Source: Diphasiastrum complanatum
Taxonomy: Eukaryota > Streptophyta > Lycopodiopsida > Lycopodiales > Lycopodiaceae
Direction: 5' to 3'
DNA: 64,000 nt
Assembly: GCA_029204225.1 (NCBI GenBank)
Contig: MU831867.1
Span: 35,594 to 99,593, forward strand
Shown here: piece by piece, positions 22,475 through 33,151 of the stretch
How positions within the stretch are numbered: position 1 is the stretch's first letter
Layout of the letters: every line of letters starts with the position of its first letter
Program-made: the position numbers and the translations under genes
Notes under the pieces: model-generated
The model's database searches: none
Told to the model about the DNA's origin: nothing
The model's input: the letters and a program-made list of their open reading frames with translations, nothing else

Positions 22475-22974
22475 TTAATGTAATAACAAAACTAATTCAA
22501 TACTACCATAAACATAGTTTATTATCATTCACAAGTGCAAAAATGAACAATAGAGAAATATTGCTTCCTTGCCAATTATTAGAACTCGGATCATATAAGC
22601 AAAAACAGTAGAATAAGACTAATCATGTGTCGAATTGTCGAAAGTAGTCTATATTGTTGACTGATGAAAAATACATCTGTTGTCTACTCTGATTGCACTA
22701 TAACAATAGCACATCTAATTTTGCTATGAATTTAGCTCTTACACAAGCTGTAATCGCGATAGCTTATTATTGATCAATCTACACCTATGGCGAAACAGAT
22801 ATGAGAAGAAGAATGAATGAATATTTTTGATGAACAACTTGAAGAACATCTACTAAAATTGTTCTTAAAATGAACTAATCTAATGATCTATTTCTAGTTG
22901 TTGATGGCACAACCCTAACTGAATGCGTCGTTATCCACCTGGCAGGTGCCACGGAGAGCTACCAGATTGGATTC
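22475..22974. other. No recognised feature
   Basis: AT-rich sequence between two copia fragments of opposite orientation. Confidence 0.35.
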
Positions 22975-23860
22975 AAAATATGTAGCTTCTTGTTGTTCCA
23001 AGAGACAAGACCTTTGTTGAATACAAAGACATATCTTGATGTCAACTTTCTTCTATCAACATCTCCAGCCCAATATGCATCTGTAAAACCTTGAAGAAGA
23101 TTAACATGGTCATTCGAATTTCAACCATAACAAATGCAATAATTTTGTGTCAACTATAAATATCGAAGAACTCTAAGTAGAGTTTTCCAATGAATGAAAC
23201 CTAGATTCGACATGTATTGGCTTAGTGTACTAATTGAATAAGCAATGTCAGGTCTGGTACAAATCATGGCATACATGGGTGAACCAATAATAGAATGATA
23301 AGGATATTGTTTCATCTGTTCGACTTGTTCGAAAAACTAGAGACACTGGTTCTTCAAATATTTTGAGGTTAGAAGTTTTGGCGGCTTTATAGTTGGCCAT
23401 TTGATGTTTGAATAGCAAGCTACGAATGCACCTTTGCTGACTGATGTAAATCAACCTATGATCACGATCTTTGAAAATGTGTATACCAAGGTAGAAATGG
23501 GCCTCTCCTAAATCTGTCATATTGAATTCCTTCAATAGCATCTTTTTTTCATCCTCCAGCATTTGAATGTCATTACTATAGAGTAATGTGTCATTAACAT
23601 ATAATGTAATGATAATGAAAGATGAATTCACTGATTTGTAGTAGACATTACAATTAGCTGAACTTGGTATAAAGCCTTGTTGAATAAAGAATTCGTTGAT
23701 TCAATGAAACCATGCATGAGACGACTATTTAAGCCCATAGAGAGCTTTTCAAAGTTTGCATACATGATGGGTGTTTCCCTCCCACTCGCAGCCTTCGGGT
23801 TAATACATATAAATGTCTTCTTCGATAACTCCATGTAAAAATGATGTTGTACATTCATCT
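22975..23860 (-). pseudogene. Copia reverse transcriptase and RNase H fragment
   Basis: The minus strand carries decayed reverse transcriptase (YANFEKLSMGLNSR in place of the family's YGLKQ region; LYVNDTLLYSND in place of YVDD), then DLGEAHFYLGI, then RNase H with FTDAYWAGD and SWNNKK. The second catalytic aspartate of YVDD remains while the first reads asparagine. Stops separate the parts. Confidence 0.75.
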
Positions 23861-24506
23861 AGTGAAACTCTAGATCTACCACTGTTGAAAATGAAAGCAA
23901 AAGTCTAATCAATGAATGTTTGACCACTAGAAGTTTCTGAATAATCAGCAAACTCACATTCACATGTGTTATTGTGAGCATTTTTTGAAAGTTTAAGCTT
24001 GTTCAAAAAATTGTAAGAAATCTTAAAATCTAGTCATTGTTTAAAAACGCTTGATAGTTTTCAAAAAAACAGACATGCAAGTGTTTGGAAGTGCTCACAT
24101 GCATCTTTCTTTAATCAAAATTTTATGCAATCAATCAACACAAAGAATATATTAGAAAAATACTACAAAAGGAAATTCTTCCTACTTAAGGCCTCTCTAA
24201 CACGTTCCTAAGCATGCTAAGATGGGAAGATAAAGAAGGAGAGGGCTAGAGATGGTAGCTAGTGGAAGTTGATCTTCCTAAAAGCTTGTTAGGCCTAGTT
24301 GGTTTACTCCTTGAGCTCCTTGTAGAAGTAAAACTAAGATTGAACGCATCCTAAGGCATCAAAGCAAAGCTAAACTACTTCAAAAAGCATCAAATATTCT
24401 TTTTACAAACTAAAGAGAAACATACACATGGTTAGCAAAGTGAATCTCACATGCAATGGAAAACCAAAGAAGCAAACATACATCTACAGCATTCATCCTC
24501 ACAAAT

Positions 24507-24507
<1 letters not shown>
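23861..24507. other. No recognised feature
   Basis: AT-rich spacer. No gene or terminal repeat was identified. Confidence 0.35.
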
Positions 24508-24599
<92 letters not shown>

Positions 24600-24600
24600 A
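24508..24600. repeat. Compound (CT)n(AC)n microsatellite
   Basis: About 71 bp of CT dinucleotides run straight into about 22 bp of AC. The frames read through it (Ser-Leu or Arg-Glu repeats) are artefacts. Confidence 0.98.
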
Positions 24601-25886
24601 TGCACAAAATGGAGGGAACTCAAGCTCTTGCACTCACAAATGAAGTATGAGTACATGAAATTCAAAGATTTGGCCTTTATATAATTGGGTCCAAAAGAGT
24701 TTAAGTGGCACATGACTATTGGCCCATCTCTAGCCTTAGAAGTCTAAGTTAACTTGGCTTTTATTTATTTTGCCAAGTAACTTGGCTTTTATAGCATTTT
24801 GTATGTCCTACTTGGGTTGTGCCATTCTATTCTGTAGTTGTACTTTGAAGCACATTTGCTTATCAATTGAACTGATTAACATCTATAATGCTCTTGTTGG
24901 AAAAACGCGAAAACCCAAAGGGATCTGGTTTTTCTCGGTGCGTTGAACTACGCCTATCAGATTCAAGCTCAACATAAATTTTAAGCTCTACTTGATTCAC
25001 ACTTTGAAATCGTCAGAGACTATGCAATGCAATTGATTACGTAGCCAAACATGAATGAAATTGTGCGCGGAAGCAAGGATCATCAAATGCATTCAAAAGC
25101 ATTCAACATTCAACATCAGACACTTATGTTCAATCTATGAATCGTTTATTTGCAAAGAAAATCAAACGTAATAGAAAATGCACAATGACACAAGACCATA
25201 TCTCTTGGAAATAGCTTGATTAGAATTGCAAGAGAGTGCACACGACAGTCAATCTGTTGATAACATTTTGCATCTGTGCGCCTTATTTATATCTGTACAA
25301 TTTAATTACGTTCATGATCTTATTTTCAGCCTTGAAGTTGATTGTACTCTTTGTCACATTTAAACAATAGTCATTGCAGCTAATTTTGCACCCTGTGTTC
25401 ATTCACCTTCTCATTTTAACATAAGAATGATGAAAACAAACCACACGAAAGTATTCACTAACACAGAGGAACACTGAATTTCATTCAAGACATCAATTAA
25501 TTGTAAAATTGAAAGATATCTTTGTCAAACACTTACTTCCAGACACCTGCCTCATGAATTGGAAAAGAGAAACAAGTTTGCACACAGAGAAGACCCGATC
25601 GGTGTGGTCAACTCCACAAACTAGTTAATTTAGAGCAAGGAACCAATAATCAATGGATACCACCCAATATGATGTCAGAGAAAACACGACGCTCTACCCC
25701 AGAAACTAATTCACCAAGGAAGGAACCAATAAATGGAAGCCTCCCATTCTTGTCAATTCCTTCCAATCAAACAGCCTTCACAGCTCTAACTGTGAGCCTG
25801 TGGTGTTTGGAAATACAAATGAAAGGACGACAACGGCTCTCCTAATAGTAGAACCACAAGTAAAAGGGTCATCAACCAGCACCAAG
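24601..25886. other. 3' flank of the EDR2-like gene
   Basis: This follows the stop codon of the EDR2-like gene on the minus strand and should contain its 3' UTR. I could not place the polyadenylation site. An AATAAA occurs on the minus strand near 25143-25148. No other gene is seen. Confidence 0.35.
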
Positions 25887-25982
25887 TTATTCAGAAAAGC
25901 CGTCAGTCGCAGCTCCAATTTTGAGCCGAGAGCAACGAACTGCTCCAAGCAGGCATTCTGGGAGCTCGTCCTCAGTTTCAGC
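25887..25982 (-). CDS. EDR2-like gene, last exon (C-terminus of EDR2_C/DUF1336)
   Basis: After a CAG acceptor at 25983-25985 the minus strand is open for 31 codons to a TAA, beginning AETEDELPECLLGAVRCSRL. EDR2-family proteins end their DUF1336 domain with a closely similar block (E/D-E-x-P-E-x-L-x-G-A-V-R), followed after a short variable tail by the stop, as here. The phase joins exactly to the exon at 26256-26357 across a 273-bp GT-AG intron. Known family role: Arabidopsis EDR2 has PH, START and DUF1336 domains, binds phosphoinositide and restrains salicylate-dependent cell death. Whether this paralogue shares that role is inference. Confidence 0.82.
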   Translation of the reverse strand, partial: AETEDELPECLLGAVRCSRLKIGAATDGFSE

Positions 25983-26255
25983 CTGTATGCACCATGCATA
26001 AAATAGCAATGTCAAACCAGACATTAAACCACAAACTTTAATGTTACAAGGGCTCAATAAATGCCAGGGCCTACACCAGAGGCTACCAGAATTGCAAGAA
26101 GAAATATATCTTCTCATTGCTATCAATAAACAGCAAGCTACAAACGTCTCCAATGCTTAACCAATTGGCCAGCTCATCCAAAATTGTCACATTTTGTAAA
26201 ATCCAGGAATGGTAGATCCAAGTGCTACTAGAGAACGACAATTTAAAGGTTTTAC

Positions 26256-26357
26256 CCGTATCAAGAATGCCATATCAACGACCAGGGCAGTCACATAGCC
26301 AAAGACCATGCTCATTACTCCACGAACTACTCCAGAAGATCCCATGTTCACATCCAC
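26256..26357 (-). CDS. EDR2-like gene, penultimate exon
   Basis: A 102-nt exon with a CAG acceptor (26358-26360) and a GGTAAAA donor. It reads 34 codons in phase 0: VDVNMGSSGVVRGV, then a hydrophobic stretch with FGYVTALVVDMAFLI. EDR2-family proteins have VDVDIGSS at this point, followed by a hydrophobic V-V-D-M-A-F-L segment, so identity is strong. The preceding exon ends ...NYFE at 62100, leaving no residue gap and no overlap. The upstream intron is therefore 26358-62099, about 35.7 kb. The hydrophobic segment may contact or span a membrane. Confidence 0.85.
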
Positions 26358-26479
26358 CTGTATACAATATGTTCCTCATTTCAGGTCAAAGGCATTTGCA
26401 TTAAGCTAACAACAGCACTTTAAATTGAAGATGCATAAGAGCTGAAAAGTTCAAGATGAAAGAACACTGATCATATGCA

Positions 26480-27129
26480 TAAAATACCGACTGGCATTCC
26501 TGGTTGCTGCATATTGTTTGGCTTTTGTTGATCTTCTAGAGTTGTTGCTATGGTTGCCGAGTTGTGCTATGACTATGCTATTCCTGGGCTATTCGACTAG
26601 CTTTGGATATCTCAGTTGTTGGGGTCTTGCATATCGAGGATTTCTTCTGGCATTCCTGGGCCATCAGCGTGCCCTGAGAGAGTTTCCTTCATGCTTGGTT
26701 TCTTTTATGCATCTACATCAGATTATAGTAGTTGTTGTAAAGTTATTTGTGGAGTTTGTATGTTGCTTTTGGAATACCTGTTGTGACAACTCATGTCCTC
26801 TCCTTCAATATTTCCATCAGTTCATGCATTATTTCTCCTGTATTATGAGTACTTAGATTGTGTTTTTGTATATAGTCCTTTTGATTGGCTATTACCAAAG
26901 CTATTGCTTGGGGCCAACATTGTGGAAAATGTATTTGAAGTAGGGGAGAGTTAGGTACTGGGAATAGCCCCTAACCAGTATACCCTTAGGTACTGGGCCA
27001 CTACCATTGAGGGCATGTCCTTATGGGACCCAGGAACCCTAAGTTGCCCTAATCTCTAGAAGGTTCCACTAAGGCCTTGGATAGGATAAATATATAGGGG
27101 TATCATTGTATTCATTTCTCAGGTTATGA

Positions 27130-27198
<69 letters not shown>

Positions 27199-27351
27199 GT
27201 CCTTATTAGTTTTCTCACTCCATTGCTTGTAGGGCTATGGGTATGATTTGATATGATGTATCATGTCTCTTAGCTATTCTTGTAGGGATTAGTCTATGTT
27301 GTCTCATATCTGATCTTTATGCTTCATTGATACTAATGATATCAATGAAGC
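26480..27351 (+). mobile_element. Probable 3' end of an LTR retrotransposon, with LTR
   Basis: A segment starting TGTGGAAAATG at 26921 is preceded by a purine-rich GCTTGGGG tract typical of a polypurine site. It contains a TAAATATATAGG that could be a TATA box and a long CT array, and ends near a CA at about 27351. The upstream 400 bp include an open frame at 26518-26856 without known motifs. Boundaries are approximate and no partner LTR was found. Confidence 0.4.
27132..27195. repeat. (CT)n microsatellite
   Basis: Sixty-four bp of uninterrupted CT inside the probable LTR. Confidence 0.97.
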
Positions 27352-27360
27352 CACTTACGG

Positions 27361-30300
27361 TTGCAGCATCATGTCCGATGGCTGGACTGATGTCAGGAGG
27401 AGGCCGATTCTCAACATACTGGTCTCCAGCTGCATGGGCACACAGTTTTTGAGGGCAGTGGATTGCAGCAGGGGGGGGGGGGGGGGAGTCATATCTGCAG
27501 AGTTCATGTTTGATGTCATCAGGTCTTCCATCCTAGCCATAGGCCCACAGCATGTCGTCACGGTGGTGACGGACAATGCCACGAATTGCATTCAGATGGG
27601 TGTACTGCTAGAGGCCGAGTTCCCTCATATTGTTCATACCCCCTGTGTAGCGCAGGACATAGACCTTCTAATGGGGGTCATTGGAGCACTTCCCTGGGTT
27701 AGAGCCATCGTCCGGGAGGCCCTCTTTCTGGTGACTTTTGTCACCAGAAAGAGGCGTGTTCTTGCCATGTTCCGGGTGTTCAGCCATCTGGACCTCCGTA
27801 AGCCAGCCCCCACACGCTTTGCATTCGACTTGGTGGTCATCGACCGTTTGATCATGTGCAGGGCCCAGCTTCTACAGATGGTTGCCAGTGATCTTTGAGG
27901 TGCCAATACATTTCCGCGCACTGAGGATGGGGAGCACTTTTCTTCCACGGTGAGGGGAGACCAGTTCTGGAGGGATGCACAGACATTGTCAGGACTGCTT
28001 CGACCCCTCTACATTGTGCTCCGCATGGCTGACAGCGTGGGGTCGACACTTGGACTAGTGTATGAGCTCATGGACCGGATTGGACAGTTCCTGCAGATGC
28101 CCATCTTCCAGCCAGAGAGGTAAGCGGTACAGTGTTGTAATTGACCTTTATCTTTTCAGTACTTGCTAGTTTGTTTTTCTGTCAATGTTAAGTTTTTTCG
28201 TAATGCCCTAAACCACATGCCCCTCACCTGCAGGATGACAGAGCTGAAGTTCATATGGGAGACGCAGTGGAACTACTTCCACAGGAGTATCCACAACGTT
28301 GCACACATGATGCATCCCCTCTTCCTCTCTCCGACACAGATCGCAGCCAGGGAGCTCGAGGCCGATTGGCTTCAGTACATTCACAGGGTGGGTCCACACA
28401 TAGGTTTGGATCCTATCAGGCTCATGGAGGAGCTCGCTGCATTTCGTTTCGGCATGGGCACGTTCGGCCACTCGGCTGCTCAGGATCCAGAGAGGAGGCA
28501 GCTTCCCATTACCTGGTGGACCATGTTCGGGATCACCTATCCATCCATACAGCGTCTTGCACTGCGTGTCCTTTCTCAGGTATGCATCTCATTTCATCCT
28601 CCATTGTTGTGTTTCGTTGACGTTCCACCCGTGCACATGTGCTGAAGCATTGCATTGCACGTATCACAGGACTGCGCTGCCTCCGTGTGTGAGCGTAATT
28701 GGAGCACATGGGCACTCATTCACACGAGGAGAAGAAACCGGTTGTCAGTGAGTCAGTTGGAGCGGTTAGTGTTCTGTAGCACCAATGCACGTCTCGCCAG
28801 GAGACTTCCGACCATTACGAGCGCATTGCAGGTGATAAGCTATTCTCCCATAGTAGTTTGGTTGACTCCTGGTATGTTGGTTTCATTTCTTGATAAAGTT
28901 GTCTCTCTGACATGCAAATTTTAAACCTTGCAAACGAAGATATCTGATTTGGAGCGCAAGGTTGACTTGCCTACGGACAACACCCATCCCATGCCTGCAG
29001 ATGACCTGGGCACACAGTTGATGGCAGAGAGAGAGGGGGAGCTTGCCGAGATGAGAGAGAGAGAGAGCTTGGGCTTGAGCACAGAGAGCCCCCATTGTAT
29101 GAGGCAGATGAGCCAGTGTCAGAGGATGAGCCCATTCGGGTTGTGTTTGCCAGATCAGAGAGGGATGAGGTAGATGATACAGGTGCAGGGCACACGCCAC
29201 GGGCAGGGGTCACAGGTGCATCACGTGGCAGAGGTTGGACACATGGCACAGGTTATACCGGCAGACAGGCAGGGCACACGGGGGGGCCAGTGGCATACCT
29301 ACCTATGTCGACATGATGGAGGAGGCTCTTGATAGAGGGCAGAGTGGTTTAGATGCCGGTCCTGCAGATGTTTGGATGCGTGCAGCACAGAGTCATGGCC
29401 GTTACTACGACAACACACCAGAGGAGGCACCAGATGACTTTGATTGCACAGATTGGGAGGCCATGCAGGGTCTACAGGGTGCACATGATGAGGCACGGGA
29501 TGAGGCTCGGGTTGATTCAGGGGTTGGTGCACAGAATGATTCAGAGGTTGGTGCACAGGATGATTTAGAGGCTGGTGCACAGGATGAGTCCCAGAGCCCA
29601 GAGCATTTGTATTCGGATGCCCAACTGGACGACTTGGTTGCCACATTGGATTCAGAGGCCCAGCAGATGCCGAGTGTCAGGGCGCCCCCATCATCTCTTG
29701 CTAGCATGCCATACACAGAGTCCCAGCCAGAGTAGCCACATGAGGTGCCTACAGTTTCTCCAGCTCCTCAAAGGGTGTATGTGCGTCGCACAGCTCCTCC
29801 AGTGCCATCGATGCCATTTAGGCCTGCAGCCCCTCCATCGCCGTCCACTTCTGCAGCACCAGGTCTCCATGGCAGGCCACCATCTGTGCCCAGGTTTTCT
29901 CTTGCAGCGCCCACATCCACAGTGGCTCCTCCAGTGGTAGCACCCACATCACATCCTCCTTTGGCAGCACCCAGGATGTACCAGTACCAGCCACCACAGC
30001 GCCCCTTTCAGTACATATCGCCACTGTACTCGCCTCCTGCACAGCCAGTTCCTCCACCTGCAGCAGCCCCACGGGCACACACTCCACGAGCTCATCCTCC
30101 TCGCTCAGGTGCATAGGGAGTTCCCTCTTTTGCTTCCCTATCCCAGTCGGCCTCAGCTTGGGCCCAGCCTAGCCAGCCAGGTGATTTGCATGGGGGTGAC
30201 GAGGCATTGACAGCTCCTCTTGTCCGCAAGAGACCAGGAAGGCCCAAGGGTGCACCGAACAAGAAAGGCAAGGCACAGAAACTGCCAGGGAGGAGAGGAC

Positions 30301-30545
30301 GACCACGCAGGGCTCCAGGTACAGGTAGAGGTGCAGTATCACAGCCAGTTGGAGCAGGTGTTGTTGGTTTGGCCTGCTTGGGGGCTGATGCGGAGGCTGA
30401 TTGGGAGGATGAGGATGACGAGTCTCCCCCCTCGGATACACAGCCCATGCCAGTTCCAGACAGGCAGAGATATCGGCTACGAGAGTCAGCTCGGGGCCGT
30501 GAGTTGTCTCCAGAGCATTCGTCTGAGTCAGAGCCAGAGCATTGA
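27361..30545 (+). pseudogene. Family 1 hAT transposase, near complete, with inactivating changes
   Basis: Likely exons are 27361-28119, 28234-28579, 28670-28831 and 28940-30545, all with GT-AG borders. Exon 1 is DUF659: MSDGWTDVRRRPIL, VVTDNATNC and a C-x3-D-L region whose usual histidine reads glutamine (CVAQDIDLL). Exons 2-3 carry the hAT C-terminal region (CERNWSTWALIH, LERLVF). The long last exon encodes an acidic, then proline-rich, then basic tail with AT-hook-like PGRPKG and RRGRPRRAP, ending LSPEHSSESEPEH. Breaks are a TGA at 27896, frameshifts in a GA run near 29060 and a G run near 29283, a TAG near 29735 and a TAG after RSGA. A G14 run lies at about 27470-27486. Confidence 0.8.
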
Positions 30546-31072
30546 TTGTGGCTCTGTTGTTTTAGTTTCAGTAGTTTGTCTCTAGCAGACGGTCTACCAT
30601 TGTACTCAGATGATTTTTCACATTATATATAGTGTTTGGCCTACATTATTTGATGCACATTGTGCGTATGTCGCTCTGTACATGTGATGCTTTATTTTCA
30701 ATTTTATGTCGAATTCTATGTGCGTGTGGGAATCCTATTTTCATTTAATTTCGTTTGAAGTGAATGCTAGCTTCACATATATGCACCTACATCATGAGCA
30801 CAGCAATCACCCCTACACCCCAAACGACATTTCATAAACACATGTAATACATCTGCATTTAAAAAAATTACAGAGATTGCATCTTACATGACCAGGCTCG
30901 CGTTGCACAAAAAACAACTATGTATATATTCAACCGTTGTATCAAGATAACATCACATATACTGTCACTTTTTTAAGCAGCCATCTAGTTATTTGCTGCA
31001 CCATAAACTGCCGAAAACTACATAGCAATAGTCCGCCACATACGGCTAGACCTTATCTATTCTAAACATCCC
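30546..31072. other. Intergenic space between the two convergent family 1 genes
   Basis: AT-rich 3' flanks of the transposase and of the small gene. It matches the same interval in copy b (33152-33650) and copy d (51899-52382) in position and in words such as GGTCTAGCCGTATGTGGC. Confidence 0.6.
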
Positions 31073-31437
31073 TCACTGATCCTCCACCGACTCCTCGCCC
31101 TCGTCTGGTGCATTGTTTTGTCGCTCTTGCTCTGCCTCCCGGTTAGCCCGAGCTGCCTCCTGGTTAGCTCGACGTCTGGCCGCCCTTTCCCTGACCATGA
31201 TGAGCTGCCGTTGTGTGAAATTCATTCCGATCTGCTCATCCAGATCCAGCTCGACAGCGGGGACAGGATCCACAGCGGGGGCGGGTGGCTCCGGTTCCGG
31301 ATTTCTCTGCCGAGTCTGTCGCAGCATCTCTCGGATATCTGCCTCTTGCTTCCGATGTCTCTCGTTGTGCCTTCGGATATCTTCCCAAGCTTCCTCCTGG
31401 CTTCGCCCTCGGCCTTCGATGGTATGCGCTCTGCCAT
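31073..31437 (-). pseudogene. Family 1 accessory gene, copy a, frameshifted
   Basis: Minus-strand relative of the intact 32786-33151 gene. It begins MAERIPSKAEGEARRKL and regains the conserved frame at EMLRQTRQRNPEP through LDLDEQIGMNF to GEESVEDQ. Against copy b, one base is missing near codon 17-18 (AAGCTTGGGAAG versus AAGCTCGAGGAAG), which breaks it. It converges on the transposase gene that ends at 30545. Confidence 0.7.
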
Positions 31438-31669
31438 CTCGATCGACCTTCTTCTCACAGCACCCTAGTCCTTGAACACCCTCTCACAGCACCCTGTCTC
31501 TCAAACAGCCTGTCTCTCACAGCCTGTTCTCACAACCTGTCACCGGCTCTCGCTTGCTCTCTCACTGTCTATCACTAGCTCTCTCACAGCCCCTGAAAAT
31601 GCCGACCACAATGGCATTGTGAGTGCCTATTTATCCCCATAGCCTGATCGGCCATGTGGATCCCCATCA

Positions 31670-31865
31670 TCCATCCATGTGCCTCTGTACCTGCCCCCGT
31701 GTGATGCTCCCCCCCTGTGTTGGTCTCCCATTGGGCCCGTGGTCTGCTCACCCACAATGCCCATGTGCCTCTGTACTTGCCCCCATGTGATGCTACCCCC
31801 CTGTGTTGGTCTCCCATTGGCCCCTCGGTCTGCTCACCCGCATTGCCCATGTGCCACAGCACAAG
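31670..31865. repeat. 85-bp tandem repeats near the end of family 1 copy a
   Basis: GCCTCTGTACNTGCCCC recurs at 31681 and 31766, a period of 85 bp. Shared words are GTGTTGGTCTCCCATTGG and GTCTGCTCACCC. The same array occurs at the equivalent place in copies b and d. Confidence 0.85.
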
Positions 31866-32195
31866 TCCCCTGCATCATGTACTGTACCCTCTTTTTTTAA
31901 ACCCAGAACCTCTTTTTTTTACTTTTTTTTGTCCTTTTTTGGCAGTTAATATGCAAAAAAAATTATTAAAAATATTTAAAAAAAAAAATATTAAAAATGG
32001 TACCTCCCTGGTACCGCGGTTATGGTGCCGCCCTCAGACCAACGGTACCAGGGCGGCACCACAAAAATAATATTTTTTATTATTATTATTTTTTAATAAA
32101 AAACCCTTTTAACAGGTTAATACAAGGTAAAAAATTCAGGAAAACAAAGGGTTAGGGTTTAGAAAAAAGATCTTATTGTGCAGGGGACTGTACAG

Positions 32196-32535
32196 GGGGC
32201 ACTGTGGGAGAGCAGACCTTGTGGTCAATGGGAGTGTAGCATGTGGGGGGGCAGCAAATCCGGACAGGTATACCGTCACATGGGCACTGTGGGGGAGTAG
32301 ACCACGAACCCAATCAGAGTGCAGCATGTGGGGGAGCAGTAAATCCGGACAGGTACACCGTCACATGGGCACTGTGGCGGAGCAGACCACGGACCCAATG
32401 AGAGTGCAGCATGTGGGGGAGCAACAAATCCGAACAGGTACACCGTCACATGGGCACTGTGGAGGAGCAGACCACGGACCCAATCGGAGTGCAGCATGTG
32501 GGGGAGCAATACATGGGGCAGGTACAGTAGCACAT
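32196..32535. repeat. 85-bp tandem array, family 1 copy b, about four units
   Basis: TGGGCACTGTGG begins units at 32281, 32366 and 32451, exactly 85 bp apart, with a partial unit before and a degenerate one after. Each unit contains GCAGCATGTGGGGGAGCA, AAATCCGGACAGGTA and CACCGTCACA. A subterminal location suggests transposase-binding or promoter repeats, which is inference. Confidence 0.9.
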
Positions 32536-32594
32536 GGGATCATCAACAAGTGCAAATGGGGAAACAGACTGTGGGGTTAAATAGGCACTCACGA

Positions 32595-32785
32595 GGCAGT
32601 GAGAGAGCCAGTGAGAGGCTGTGAGAGAGAGCCAGTGACAGGTATCATCAAGAGGCATTATGAGAGGCATTGTGAGAGGCTGTGTCACAGACCCAGTGAA
32701 AGGCTGTGAGAGGGAGGCTGTGAGAGAGCCAGTGAGAGGCTGTGAGAGGCTGTGAGAGCCAGTTCGAGAAACAGGGTGTCGTGAG
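32595..32785 (+). repeat. GTGAGAGGCT-type minisatellite before the accessory gene
   Basis: Short units around GTGAGAGGCT and GAGCCAGT repeat irregularly up to the start codon at 32786. Copy d has the complementary version (CTCACAATGCCTCTCAC) before its own damaged gene, so the repeat is a family trait of the 5' leader. Confidence 0.75.
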
Positions 32786-33151
32786 ATGGCGGAGCGCATA
32801 CCACCGAGGCCTGAGGGCGAAGCCAGGAGGAAGCTCGAGGAAGATGTACGAAGGCACAACGAAAGGCATCGGAAGCAAGAGGCAGACATTGCAGAGATGC
32901 TGCGACAGGCTCGGCAGAGAAATCCAGAGCCAGAGCACCCAGCTCCCCCTGTGCCCCCCGCCCCCGCTGTCGAGCTGGATTTGGATGAGCAGATCGGAAT
33001 GAACTTCACATGGCGGCAGCTCATCATGGTCAAGGAAAGGGCTGCCCGCCGTCGTGCTAACCAGGAGGCAGCTCGGGCTAACCGGGAGGCAGAGCGAGAG
33101 AGACAGAACAATGCACCTGACGAGGGCGAGGAGTCAGTGGAGGATCCATAG
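32786..33151 (+). CDS. Family 1 accessory protein, intact, 121 residues
   Basis: The only unbroken copy of the second gene of family 1. The protein starts MAERIPPRPEGEARRKLEED, is rich in Arg, Glu and Ala, and has two helix-like charged segments (about 12-48 and 80-110) around a Pro/Ala linker and a conserved core LDLDEQIGMNFTWRQLIMV. No zinc finger, transposase motif, signal peptide or membrane segment is seen. The charged helices suggest a coiled coil. It points toward and ends about 500 bp from the transposase end. I do not recognise the family. Three copies in three elements show that it travels with this hAT family. Confidence 0.75.
   Translation: MAERIPPRPEGEARRKLEEDVRRHNERHRKQEADIAEMLRQARQRNPEPEHPAPPVPPAPAVELDLDEQIGMNFTWRQLIMVKERAARRRANQEAARANREAERERQNNAPDEGEESVEDP

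Larger units (their letters stand above)
27361..32025 (+). mobile_element. Family 1 two-gene hAT transposon, copy a (5' truncated)
   Basis: This copy holds a transposase gene lacking its BED exon (27361-30545), a convergent small gene (31073-31437, minus), an 85-bp repeat region (about 31670-31860) and a GGTACC-containing end (about 32000-32025). The left end is missing. The right end abuts copy b in opposite orientation. The same order of parts is seen in copies b and d, which shows it is the native layout of the family. Confidence 0.75.

Noticed and set aside
24410-24713. Open frames made of Ser-Leu or Arg-Glu repeats, here and at other CT/GA arrays
   Set aside because: They are translations of dinucleotide microsatellites, present on both strands, with no gene structure around them.
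26518-26856. Hydrophobic 112-codon plus-strand frame
   Set aside because: No family match, low complexity, and it lies in a probable retrotransposon 3' region. The hydrophobic residues come from T-rich codons.
27470-27486. G14 run considered as a G-quadruplex or sequencing artefact
   Set aside because: It keeps the transposase frame open and is a single homopolymer in a decayed copy. Noted only as part of that gene.
32196-32535. 85-bp repeats considered as a CRISPR array
   Set aside because: The units are contiguous tandem copies with no unique spacers, recur in other copies of a plant transposon, and lie in nuclear intron sequence.
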